Shown here piece by piece: positions 1 to 6,322 of a stretch of 7,252 nucleotides of DNA (positions within the stretch are counted from its first letter, which is position 1; each line of letters begins with the position of its first letter). The stretch lies in contig DGVE01000115.1 in NCBI GenBank assembly GCA_002395865.1, forward strand, positions 1-7,252, in the 5' to 3' direction. The notes beneath the pieces are model-generated. The model did no database searches. It saw only the letters and a program-made list of their open reading frames with translations, and was not told the DNA's origin. The position numbers were made by a program, and so were the translations under genes. The stretch is from Lachnospiraceae bacterium UBA4292 (GTDB lineage Bacteria; Bacillota; Clostridia; Lachnospirales; Lachnospiraceae).

Positions 1-369
1 CTGAAGTCGGACAGCGGGTATATAAAGCCGGAGAACATAATACTGCTTGAGACGAGCGCTCAGGGCGGGCGGACGCTTCTGGCCATTTATGGTGAAGGCA
101 AATCCATAGTTGCGCCGTTTCGTGAGAAGACCTTCAGAAGCCTTCTTGGCCTTCTGGGGCTGACGGAGGCTGCACAGTCTATGTGTTCGGACAGCGAGTT
201 CGCTGCCGAGATCTCCGGCTACGAGCTTAGGGTCGAGAGGGTCGTACTGGACGGGCTCTTCTCAAAAAAGAACTTTTATAAGAGAAGGGTGGCTGTTCTT
301 AAGCTTCCCGAGATTAAGAGAGAAGAAACAGAGGATACGGATAATGTCACAGAAGCTGATATATCTTGA
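1..369 (+). CDS. Unrecognised protein, C-terminal 122 residues (5' end outside window)
   Basis: An open frame runs from the first base to the TGA at 367-369 and gives 122 residues with no internal stop. The visible part begins LKSDSGYIKPENIILLETSA, continues with a glycine-containing beta-rich stretch (GGRTLLAIYGEGKSIVAPF, about residues 22-40), then a leucine-rich segment FRSLLGLLGL, and ends in an acidic tail rich in Glu, Asp and Thr. I do not recognise the family. The GGR...GEGK...FRSLLGL pattern recalls the end of some SpoIID/LytB-type domains, but the expected GHGVGMSQ-like motif does not follow, so I do not assign it. The 3' end overlaps the next gene by 26 bp (344-369) in another frame, so the two are probably co-transcribed and translationally coupled. 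An internal ATG at 181 could start a 62-residue product, but the frame is open upstream with the same codon style, so the gene almost certainly starts left of the window. Coding status is fairly sure; function is unknown. Confidence 0.75.
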   Translation: MKSDSGYIKPENIILLETSAQGGRTLLAIYGEGKSIVAPFREKTFRSLLGLLGLTEAAQSMCSDSEFAAEISGYELRVERVVLDGLFSKKNFYKRRVAVLKLPEIKREETEDTDNVTEADIS

Positions 370-1507
370 CAACAGCGCCACGACTCCGGTGCTGCCGGAG
401 GTCGCGGACGAGATGGACAGGGTGCTGAGGAACTGCTTCGGCAACCCGTCGTCCATGCACCATCTCGGCATGGATTCGTCAAAGGTAATAAAGGAAGCCA
501 GACAGACGGTGGCGAAGACGCTCAAATGCCGCGAGAGCGAGATCATATTTACATCATGCGGTACGGAGGCGGACAATCTCGCGATAATAGGCGCTGCCAC
601 GAGAGCATCCCGTGCCGGCAAGCACGTCATAACTTCGGATATAGAGCATCCAGCGGTACTCGAGTCCATGAAGGCTCTCGAGACCTGCGGGTTCGAGGTG
701 ACATATCTGCCTGTGAATAACGACGCGGTGATAGATGTAGAGGAGCTGAAGGCCGCCATAAGACCTGATACGGTGCTGGTGAGCCTTATGTACGTGAACA
801 ACGAGGTGGGCTCCGTTATGCCTGTGGCAGAGGCGGGACGCGCGATAAAGAGCGCCAATCCGAATACACTTTTCCATGTGGACGCGGTGCAGGCTTATAC
901 AAAGATGCCGCTGAGACCTCAGTCGATGGGTATCGACCTTTTGTCCGCCAGCGGCCACAAGATACACGCATCGAAGGGCGTGGGCTTTCTGTACGCATCG
1001 GACAAGGTGAAGTTCAACACTCTGATGCTCGGAGGCGGGCAGCAGTCGGGTCGCAGGAGCGGCACGGAGAATGTACCCGGTATCGCGGGCATGGCACTTG
1101 CGGCAGATAAAGCGTTTTCCTCCATGGAGGAGGATGTCGCGAGAATGTACGCTCTGAAATCATATTTTATCGGGGAGCTTCTTAAGCTCGACGGAGTGTA
1201 TATCAACGGCAGGTATGGTCGTGACAGCGCGCCGCATATAATCTCCGCATCCTTCGAGGGGATCAGGAGCCAGGTGCTTTTAAACGCGCTCGATGCGAAG
1301 GGCATCTGCGTATCATCGGGCTCGGCCTGCTCGGCTAACCACCCGGGCATCAGCAGGACGCTCAAGTCGATGGGGGTAAAGTCCGCGCTGCTCGATTCTA
1401 CGATACGTTTCTCCATGTCGGCGCTCACGACGAAGGAGGAGCTCGACTACACTATTGAGGTGCTGAACGACACACTGCCTGTGCTGAGGCGATTTACGAG
1501 GAAATAA
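344..1507 (+). CDS. Cysteine desulfurase, group I NifS/IscS type, paired with ThiI
   Basis: A 387-residue cytosolic PLP enzyme of the class V aminotransferase fold. It converts L-cysteine to alanine and holds the sulfur as a cysteine persulfide for delivery to acceptors. Visible landmarks: N-terminal YLDNSATTPVLPEV (7-20); GNPSSMHHLG (33-42); TEADN (74-78); the PLP-stacking His102 in EHP; Asp180 and Gln183 in HVDAVQ, which contact the pyridine ring; Lys206 in SGHK, the Schiff-base lysine; GRRSGTENV (236-244); and the catalytic Cys329 in SSGSACS. These positions nearly match E. coli IscS (His104, Lys206, Cys328). Length is normal. The ATG at 344 has GAGG at 331-334, 9 nt upstream. The gene overlaps its upstream neighbour by 26 bp and ends one base before thiI, which suggests a dedicated ThiI partner, as known for the NifZ-ThiI pair of Bacillus subtilis. 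No iscU or sufU scaffold gene is visible, which fits a tRNA-thiolation role. Family is certain; partner choice is inferred from position. Confidence 0.96.
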   Translation: MSQKLIYLDNSATTPVLPEVADEMDRVLRNCFGNPSSMHHLGMDSSKVIKEARQTVAKTLKCRESEIIFTSCGTEADNLAIIGAATRASRAGKHVITSDIEHPAVLESMKALETCGFEVTYLPVNNDAVIDVEELKAAIRPDTVLVSLMYVNNEVGSVMPVAEAGRAIKSANPNTLFHVDAVQAYTKMPLRPQSMGIDLLSASGHKIHASKGVGFLYASDKVKFNTLMLGGGQQSGRRSGTENVPGIAGMALAADKAFSSMEEDVARMYALKSYFIGELLKLDGVYINGRYGRDSAPHIISASFEGIRSQVLLNALDAKGICVSSGSACSANHPGISRTLKSMGVKSALLDSTIRFSMSALTTKEELDYTIEVLNDTLPVLRRFTRK

Positions 1508-1508
1508 T

Positions 1509-2708
1509 ATGAGATTCAACACATTTTTGATAAAATATGCCGAGATAGGTATAAAAGGAAAAAATCGCGCCGTATTTGAGGATACCCTTGTAAGACAGAT
1601 AAACCGTGCTCTCAAGGACTGCGAGGGGGATGTAAAGGCCTATAAGCAGCCCGGAAGGATCTACGCCGAGGCGGAGGGGGATTGCGACTACGACGAGGTG
1701 ATCGAGGCTTTAGGCAGGGTGTTCGGTATCAGCGGCATCTGCCCCGTGGTGCAGCTTAAGGACGAGGGCTTCGAGAAGCTCGCAGGCGACGTCATAGATT
1801 ATATCCGCGAGGTATACGGCGCGGACTGCGCGAAGACATTTAAGGTGAACGCCAGGCGCGCGCGCAAGGATTACCCTATGAACAGCCAGCAGATCAATGA
1901 GGACCTGGGAGAGAGGATACTGGACGCATTTATCGGTATGCGTGTAAATGTGCACGATCCCGACATACTTCTTAACATAGAGGTCAGGGAAAAGTTCATC
2001 TGCCTGTATTCGATCACCATACCCGGCCCCGGCGGAATGCCTGTGGGCACGAACGGAAAGGCCATGCTGCTCTTATCGGGCGGTATAGACAGCCCCGTGG
2101 CAGGCTACATGATCGCAAAGCGCGGTGTGAGGCTCGACGCGACATATTTCCATGCGCCGCCCTACACATCGGATATGGCGAAGCAGAAGGTCATCGACCT
2201 TGCGCGTATAGTGGCGAAGTATTCGGGTACCATAGCGCTTCACATAGTGAATTTTACGGATATCCAGATGGCGATATACGAGAAGTGCCCGCACGAGGAG
2301 CTTACTATCATCATGAGAAGATACATGATGAAGATCGCTCAGGATATTGCCGCTAAAAATGAGTGTATAGGACTGATAACGGGTGAGAGCATAGGACAGG
2401 TGGCCAGCCAGACCATGCAGTCTATGATGGTGACCAATGAGGTCTGCGAGCTGCCCGTTTACAGACCTCTGTGCGGTATGGACAAGCAGGAGATAGTGGA
2501 GATAAGCGAGAAGATAGGAACCTTTGAAACTTCGATACTGCCCTATGAGGACTGCTGCACGATATATGTGGCCAAGCATCCGGTCACAAGGCCCAGCCTT
2601 GCGCATATCAAGAAGAGCGAGGAGAGGCTTAAGGACGTTATAGATGAACTGTATAAGACTGCGATAGAGACCGAGGAGGTTCTTCACATCTCAGGCTCCG
2701 GTAAGTAA
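1509..2708 (+). CDS. thiI: tRNA 4-thiouridine synthase ThiI, form without rhodanese domain
   Basis: A 399-residue cytosolic enzyme that adenylates U8 of tRNA and replaces its oxygen with sulfur to give s4U. In some bacteria it also supplies sulfur for the thiamine thiazole. Domains in order: N-terminal ferredoxin-like domain with KYAEIGIKGKNR (9-20); THUMP domain, about 60-170, with the typical KTFKVNARRARKDYPMNS run (109-126); and a PP-loop ATP pyrophosphatase domain from about 183, with the P-loop SGGIDSP (190-196) and GESIGQVASQT (292-302). PYEDCCTIY (345-353) carries Cys349 and Cys350, in the place where E. coli ThiI has its conserved Cys344. The E. coli enzyme (482 residues) has a C-terminal rhodanese domain with a second catalytic cysteine; this one stops before it, as in most Firmicutes, so sulfur must come directly from a desulfurase, very likely the gene 1 bp upstream. 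The ATG at 1509 has GAGGA at 1498-1502, 6 nt upstream, inside the end of the desulfurase gene, so translation is probably coupled. Confidence 0.97.
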   Translation: MRFNTFLIKYAEIGIKGKNRAVFEDTLVRQINRALKDCEGDVKAYKQPGRIYAEAEGDCDYDEVIEALGRVFGISGICPVVQLKDEGFEKLAGDVIDYIREVYGADCAKTFKVNARRARKDYPMNSQQINEDLGERILDAFIGMRVNVHDPDILLNIEVREKFICLYSITIPGPGGMPVGTNGKAMLLLSGGIDSPVAGYMIAKRGVRLDATYFHAPPYTSDMAKQKVIDLARIVAKYSGTIALHIVNFTDIQMAIYEKCPHEELTIIMRRYMMKIAQDIAAKNECIGLITGESIGQVASQTMQSMMVTNEVCELPVYRPLCGMDKQEIVEISEKIGTFETSILPYEDCCTIYVAKHPVTRPSLAHIKKSEERLKDVIDELYKTAIETEEVLHISGSGK

Positions 2709-2709
2709 G

Positions 2710-2736
2710 AAAAAGGCGACCGCTATGCGGTCGCCT
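2710..2736 (-). terminator. Intrinsic terminator between thiI and the HPr-like gene, possibly bidirectional
   Basis: A perfect GC-rich stem, AGGCGACCGC (2714-2723) with GCGGTCGCCT (2727-2736), closes on a 3-nt loop (TAT). Read on the - strand it lies 5 nt after the stop codon of the HPr-like gene and is followed by five T (A run at 2710-2714), so it is a standard Rho-independent terminator for that gene. Read on the + strand it lies just after the thiI stop but is followed by GATGATTACT, a poor U tract, so it should be weaker in that direction. Confidence 0.85.
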
Positions 2737-2741
2737 GATGA

Positions 2742-2975
2742 TTACTCTATGATGTAAGGCGCAAGTGTCTCCATGATCTTGTCCATATCCGGTGACTCGT
2801 GGATATTCAGGTCGATCGGCTTTGAAAGATCGAGGCTGAAGATACCCATTATGGATTTCGCGTCGATAACGTATCTTCCGGAGATGAGATCGAAATCTGT
2901 ATCGAACTTGGTGAGATCATTTACGAATGACTTAACCTTATCGATGGAGTTGAGAGAGATCTGTACTGTTTTCAT
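2742..2975 (-). CDS. HPr-like protein lacking the phospho-histidine
   Basis: A 77-residue protein resembling the PTS phosphocarrier HPr (about 85-90 residues). The best match is the segment after residue 20: KFDTDFDL (23-30) matches the KYDADVNL type segment of HPr, and DAKSIMGIFSLDL (38-50) matches the KSIMGVMSLGI helix that carries regulatory Ser46, here Ser41. An ungapped alignment puts Ser10 where HPr has the catalytic His15 and Asp12 where it has Arg17, and no HARPA-like motif exists. It therefore cannot carry phosphate from enzyme I to sugar permeases in the usual way. It may be a regulatory relative, in the manner of Crh, which also lacks His15 and keeps Ser46, but this is inference. 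The start is well supported: AGGAGG at 2986-2981 on the - strand lies 5 nt before the ATG. The gene is a single transcription unit with a promoter at 3058-3030 and a terminator right after its stop. It is convergent to thiI and divergent from mtaB. Such short HPr-like genes are common in Lachnospiraceae. Confidence 0.87.
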   Translation of the reverse strand: MKTVQISLNSIDKVKSFVNDLTKFDTDFDLISGRYVIDAKSIMGIFSLDLSKPIDLNIHESPDMDKIMETLAPYIIE

Positions 2976-3001
2976 AACTTCCTCCTATAAAACAATATGC
3001 T

Positions 3002-3034
3002 TTGATCACAGGTTAATACCTTTGAATATATAGT
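3002..3034 (+). promoter_or_regulatory. Candidate divergent promoter for mtaB
   Basis: TATAGT at 3029-3034 matches 5 of 6 bases of the -10 consensus on the + strand and would start RNA near 3041, leaving a leader of about 38 nt before mtaB. The upstream TTGATC at 3002-3007 is a fair -35, but its spacing to TATAGT is 21 nt, or 19 nt to the alternative TATATA at 3027-3032, both longer than ideal. The element shares bases with the -10 of the opposite promoter. This is a candidate only; mtaB must have some promoter here, since the preceding gene on its strand ends at 2708. Confidence 0.35.
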
Positions 3035-3058
3035 AACCACTAAAACACAAAAAGTCAA
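3030..3058 (-). promoter_or_regulatory. Sigma-A type promoter for the HPr-like gene
   Basis: On the - strand TTGACT (3058-3053, 5 of 6 matches to the -35 consensus) is followed after exactly 17 nt by TACTAT (3035-3030, 4 of 6 matches to the -10). The predicted RNA start would be near 3023, about 48 nt before the ATG at 2975. The spacer is T-rich. The -35 and spacing are good and the -10 is imperfect. Confidence 0.6.
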
Positions 3059-3078
3059 GAGAAACAGGAGAATATTTC

Positions 3079-4443
3079 ATGAAGACTGCCGGCTTTCACA
3101 ATCTGGGCTGCAAGGTGAACTTCTACGAGACGGAAGCGATGAAGGAACAGCTGATATCGGACGGATACGAGCTGCGGGATTTTGATGATATCTGCGATGT
3201 CTATGTCATTAACACCTGCTCTGTAACCAATATCGCCGACAGAAAGTCGCGTCAGATGCTTCACCGCGCAAGAGCTAAGAATCCCGCCGCGGTCATCGTG
3301 GCTGCGGGCTGCTACGCTCAGGCGCAGACCGAGAAGCTGTCGGAGGACCCCGACATCGACATCATACTCGGAAACAACCGAAAGGGCGAGCTCGCACAGG
3401 TGCTGCGTGAGTATTTCGAGAGCGGCGAGAGGACCTCGAGGGTAAGTGACCTTAAGACAAGCTGCGCCTACGAGAACATGACTGTAAATGACTCAACGGA
3501 GCACACCAGAGCCTTTGTGAAGGTGCAGGACGGGTGCAATCAGTTCTGCGCCTACTGCATCATACCCTACGTGCGCGGAAGGATACGAAGCAGGTCGGAG
3601 GACGACATAGTACGGGAGGTCACCGCGCTTGCGGATAAGGGCATAAAGGAGATAGTGCTCACAGGCATCCATCTTTCCTCCTACGGTCTGGAGAGCGCAA
3701 AGGGCGGCGAGGGCAGCGCCTCGGATTATCTTGAGAACGGCTTCGCGACCAATGCGCTTCTTGATATGATACGCGCCTGCGCTGAGGTGGATGGCATAGA
3801 GAGAATCAGGCTGGGAAGTCTGGAACCCCGCATCATAACGGATAGATTTGCCTCGGAGCTTGCGAAGATAAAGAAGGTCTGCCCTCATTTCCACCTGTCG
3901 CTGCAGAGCGGCTGCGACAGCGTCTTAAAGCGAATGAACAGAAAATACGATACTGAGCAGTACAGGGAGGGAATCGAGATCCTGAGAAGGGTGTATGACG
4001 ACCCTGCCATCACGACCGATGTCATAGCGGGATTTCCGGGGGAGAGCGAGGAGGAGTTTTCGCAGACGCTTGACTACCTGAAGGAGATAAAGCTTTACGA
4101 AACTCATATATTTAAGTTTTCTCCCAGAAAGGGTACCGTCGCCGCGAAGATGGGTGGCCAGCTGACCGACCGCGAGAAGAGTGCGAGGAGCGCGAAGCTC
4201 ATAGAGCTCGGAAAGATAAACGCGAGAGCTTTCAGAGAGCGCCGCGCAGGAAGGAACGTGAGCGTACTGTGGGAGGATGAGGAGACCATCGGCGGCGTAA
4301 GATACATACTCGGCTACACCGATGAGTACATAAGAGTCTGCGCCCCGGCAGGGAGCAGGGTGAGCGGGACCCTGACGCAGGAGGTCATAGTGGGCTTCCT
4401 GGAGGGGGATGATGAGGTCATGACCGTAAGGACGTCTGAGTGA
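3079..4443 (+). CDS. mtaB: tRNA threonylcarbamoyladenosine methylthiotransferase MtaB
   Basis: A 454-residue cytosolic radical-SAM enzyme that converts t6A at position 37 of ANN-decoding tRNAs to ms2t6A, inserting sulfur and a methyl group at C2. The N-terminal UPF0004 domain (about 1-125) carries the three cysteines for the auxiliary 4Fe-4S cluster: Cys11 in GCKVN, Cys47 in NTCSVT and Cys78 in AAGCYAQ. The radical-SAM domain has the CxxxCxxC motif at Cys153, Cys157 and Cys160 (DGCNQFCAYCIIPYVRGR), then VLTGIHLSSYG (193-203), LGSLEP (245-250), HLSLQSGCD (272-280) and DVIAGFPGE (314-322). The last 65-70 residues fit the RNA-binding TRAM domain. GCKVNFYETE rather than the MiaB pattern, plus NTCSVTNIADRKSRQ, point to MtaB (YqeV) rather than MiaB or RimO. 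The start at 3079 has AGGAG at 3066-3070, 8 nt upstream. It is divergent from the HPr-like gene. No convincing terminator follows, so some transcription may continue into the lipoprotein gene. Confidence 0.95.
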   Translation: MKTAGFHNLGCKVNFYETEAMKEQLISDGYELRDFDDICDVYVINTCSVTNIADRKSRQMLHRARAKNPAAVIVAAGCYAQAQTEKLSEDPDIDIILGNNRKGELAQVLREYFESGERTSRVSDLKTSCAYENMTVNDSTEHTRAFVKVQDGCNQFCAYCIIPYVRGRIRSRSEDDIVREVTALADKGIKEIVLTGIHLSSYGLESAKGGEGSASDYLENGFATNALLDMIRACAEVDGIERIRLGSLEPRIITDRFASELAKIKKVCPHFHLSLQSGCDSVLKRMNRKYDTEQYREGIEILRRVYDDPAITTDVIAGFPGESEEEFSQTLDYLKEIKLYETHIFKFSPRKGTVAAKMGGQLTDREKSARSAKLIELGKINARAFRERRAGRNVSVLWEDEETIGGVRYILGYTDEYIRVCAPAGSRVSGTLTQEVIVGFLEGDDEVMTVRTSE

Positions 4444-4468
4444 TTTGGGTAAATGTTAATTAATCCCC

Positions 4469-4497
4469 TTGTATGCAAACGATGATAGTGCTATACT
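4469..4497 (+). promoter_or_regulatory. Extended -10 promoter for the WG-repeat lipoprotein gene
   Basis: TGCTATACT (4489-4497) is an extended -10 element: TG, one base, then TATACT, which matches 5 of 6 consensus bases. TTGTAT (4469-4474), a weak -35 with 3 of 6 matches, lies exactly 17 nt upstream. RNA would start near 4503-4505, giving a leader of about 60 nt. That leader holds a small inverted repeat (GGCA 4513-4516 with TGCC 4521-4524) and the ribosome binding site AGAAGGA (4552-4558). I do not recognise a riboswitch in it. Confidence 0.65.
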
Positions 4498-4563
4498 GCG
4501 GCTGATGACTGAGGCAGCTATGCCGAAAGCCTTTCTAAATCATTTTTTGGAAGAAGGATCACT

Positions 4564-6198
4564 ATGAGAAGAAAAAAGTATGCTGTTCCGTTAATTTGTG
4601 CAGGTCTTGTGATTGCATCGCTTGGAGCTTGTTCCGAGAAGACTCAGAACGAAGCGCAGAGCACTTCGGCTGAGACAAAAGAGAAGACTACGGCGTCAGA
4701 TTCAGAGCCTGAGGATTCCACTGACACAGATCAGGGTGTTGAAGATACTGAACCTCAGACGGAGGAGAGCACCGAAGCAGCCAATGTCCACACGGCGCAG
4801 AATCCAATGAGTCTTGAAGAGATAAAAGCAGATGTTGCCACAGGTGAGATCAAATCACCTGTTCTGAAGGAGGTTTGTTCATTTGAGGTTCCCAGTGATC
4901 ATGGCTTCCTGTCCGATTATTATTCGCAGAATGACGACATCCTTTCCTTGAGGAGCTCCTCCGAGAATCATCTCGGCTTTTATGATTACAGGGGAGAACC
5001 ATTGCTCGGCGGAGAGGTCGAAAACGTGACCAAGTTCGAATATTCGAATTATTTTGTGTGCAGTAAGTCTGTGGATGATGATAAGTCTGTTGTTTGTCTG
5101 ATCGATGCTCAGGCAAATGTTATAGTACCATTTTCAGACGGGGCCGGAGCTATCAAGGAGATACCCGGAACAGACCGCTTCGTGGAGGTATATTTCCTCG
5201 ATCGGATCACGGAGAATCAAGAGGAGTCGGTATACAGCGGCCTTAAATGGTATGACAATACCCTCGGCTTGGCGTACTATACCGGTACAGTAAAGGTCTT
5301 CGATATAAAGACGGGGAAGTATCTTGAGAAGACTCTTGCTACCCGCGCTCCATATTATGGTGTATTCGACGACCTCATAACCAATGTCAGAGAATATGAT
5401 TCCAATAAAGAGCTTATCTATGTCACCGCAAGTGATGACACGGTCCATGAGATGGGAGCGCATTACAGCCTTTCGGGCGATAAGCTGCTCCTTTATCGCG
5501 ACTACGAGGCCGGTATCACGCAGGCTTACGATCACGACATGAACCTTCTGTTCACCACACCGTACGAACTGCAGGCTTATACATCTGATTTTTACATAAT
5601 AAAGGACAAAAAGAGCGAGCTCAAGGGCATCGTTCATTACAGCGGGCTTGTGATACTTGAGCCGAAATACAAGGACGTACGATATCTGGATGATGGAAAT
5701 TTTGCCTTCCAGAGCGAAGATCTGACATGGGGAATAGCGAATATAGAGGGTAAGGAAATGGTTCCTGCCACCTACAAGAACATATCCTTCAGCGGAATTC
5801 CGGGCTACTATGTGGGCAGGAAGACTGAAAGCTTTACGACCGATATGGATATCATCGACCGCAACGGCAATGTGGTCAAGTCCGATGCCGATTTCAGGGT
5901 GGACAGTGCATTCCTCAATCATGTTCTCCCTTACCAGAACTATCTGGGATATTATGACTATGATACCGGCAGAACGAGCTATTTCGTGGTCAACGATCAG
6001 GATCTGACGCTTGAGATTCCCGGAACATTCACCTATTTCGGAGGATATATACTGTATAGTCTGGATGACAGCACCCTGTACGATCTGGTGACGGGAGAAA
6101 AGCTGGCAGAGGGCTTCGACAGCGCGATGTCTGCATACGGATATGTGTATATTCTGAAGGATTATGTAATGACAGTCTATGAGGTGTCATTCGAATGA
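4564..6198 (+). CDS. Surface lipoprotein with WG-type repeats
   Basis: A 544-residue exported protein. The N-terminus has a basic start (MRRKK), a hydrophobic core (residues 6-19) and the lipobox LGAC with Cys23 as the lipidation site, so it should be anchored to the outer face of the cell membrane. Residues about 24-80 form a disordered linker rich in Thr, Ser, Glu and Asp, typical of lipoproteins that hold a domain away from the membrane. The remainder is beta-rich and resembles WG-containing repeat proteins (bacterial KWG-type): KGIVHYSGLVILEPKYKDV (354-372), then TWGIANIEGKEMVPATYKNI (388-407), with looser copies at 138-150 (GFYDYRGEPLLGG) and 177-190 (VCLIDAQANVIVPF). No catalytic motif is visible; repeats of this kind usually suggest binding, but the ligand is unknown. 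The ATG at 4564 has AAGGA at 4554-4558, 5 nt upstream. The gene has its own promoter and a GC hairpin about 50 bp after its stop, so it is probably monocistronic. Lipoprotein status is firm, the repeat family is probable, and function is unknown. Confidence 0.9.
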   Translation: MRRKKYAVPLICAGLVIASLGACSEKTQNEAQSTSAETKEKTTASDSEPEDSTDTDQGVEDTEPQTEESTEAANVHTAQNPMSLEEIKADVATGEIKSPVLKEVCSFEVPSDHGFLSDYYSQNDDILSLRSSSENHLGFYDYRGEPLLGGEVENVTKFEYSNYFVCSKSVDDDKSVVCLIDAQANVIVPFSDGAGAIKEIPGTDRFVEVYFLDRITENQEESVYSGLKWYDNTLGLAYYTGTVKVFDIKTGKYLEKTLATRAPYYGVFDDLITNVREYDSNKELIYVTASDDTVHEMGAHYSLSGDKLLLYRDYEAGITQAYDHDMNLLFTTPYELQAYTSDFYIIKDKKSELKGIVHYSGLVILEPKYKDVRYLDDGNFAFQSEDLTWGIANIEGKEMVPATYKNISFSGIPGYYVGRKTESFTTDMDIIDRNGNVVKSDADFRVDSAFLNHVLPYQNYLGYYDYDTGRTSYFVVNDQDLTLEIPGTFTYFGGYILYSLDDSTLYDLVTGEKLAEGFDSAMSAYGYVYILKDYVMTVYEVSFE

Positions 6199-6247
6199 CG
6201 ATCCTTTCATGGTGAAGATAATTCAATACAAACATTAGAATCAAGCA

Positions 6248-6272
6248 GGGGTGCCGCTTTTTGCGGCACCCC
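6248..6272 (+). terminator. GC hairpin downstream of the lipoprotein gene
   Basis: A perfect 10-bp stem, GGGGTGCCGC (6248-6257) with GCGGCACCCC (6263-6272), closes on a loop of five T. The sequence after it (GTTATATTGT) is only moderately T-rich on the + strand and not T-rich at all on the - strand. It most likely ends transcription of the lipoprotein gene, whose stop is 49 bp upstream, with limited efficiency; the stem could also protect the mRNA 3' end. Confidence 0.65.
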
Positions 6273-6288
6273 GTTATATTGTGGGATA

Positions 6289-6312
6289 AGATCCTTCGAC
6301 TCGAGGATGACA
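6289..6312 (-). repeat. Possible copy of a dispersed GTCATCCT...GAAGGATCT repeat
   Basis: On the - strand this reads TGTCATCCTCGAG then TCGAAGGATCT. The two ends, ATCCT and AGGAT, are complementary and can pair around an 8-nt centre (TCGACTCG on the + strand). It looks like a shortened form of the small intergenic repeat found in many unrelated bacterial genomes (TGTCATCCTGAG...CGAAGGATCT). It sits in a non-coding gap between a terminator and a pseudogene, as such repeats usually do. One copy in a short window cannot prove repetition. Confidence 0.35.
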
Positions 6313-6322
6313 TATGATGACA

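Noticed and set aside
262..858. A 198-codon - strand frame opposite the desulfurase gene
   Set aside because: It is antisense to conserved desulfurase motifs, with a serine/threonine-rich low-information translation typical of a shadow frame.
2073..2687. A 204-codon - strand frame opposite thiI
   Set aside because: It lies over the ThiI PP-loop domain and shows only a His/Tyr/Leu-rich shadow translation.
4444..4475. Terminator after mtaB
   Set aside because: GGGT at about 4447-4450 and ATCCCC at about 4462-4467 could pair over only 3-4 bp around an A/T-rich loop, with no T run; this is too weak to call.
4504..4563. Possible riboswitch (for example a c-di-GMP type) in the lipoprotein leader
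   Set aside because: There is only a 4-bp hairpin and an isolated GCCGAAAGCC string; the leader is about 60 nt, too short for the conserved core, and no terminator or sequestering stem is visible.
5134..5922. A 262-codon - strand frame inside the lipoprotein gene
   Set aside because: It is antisense to a well-supported lipoprotein with ribosome binding site, lipobox and repeats. Its translation has no recognisable domain.
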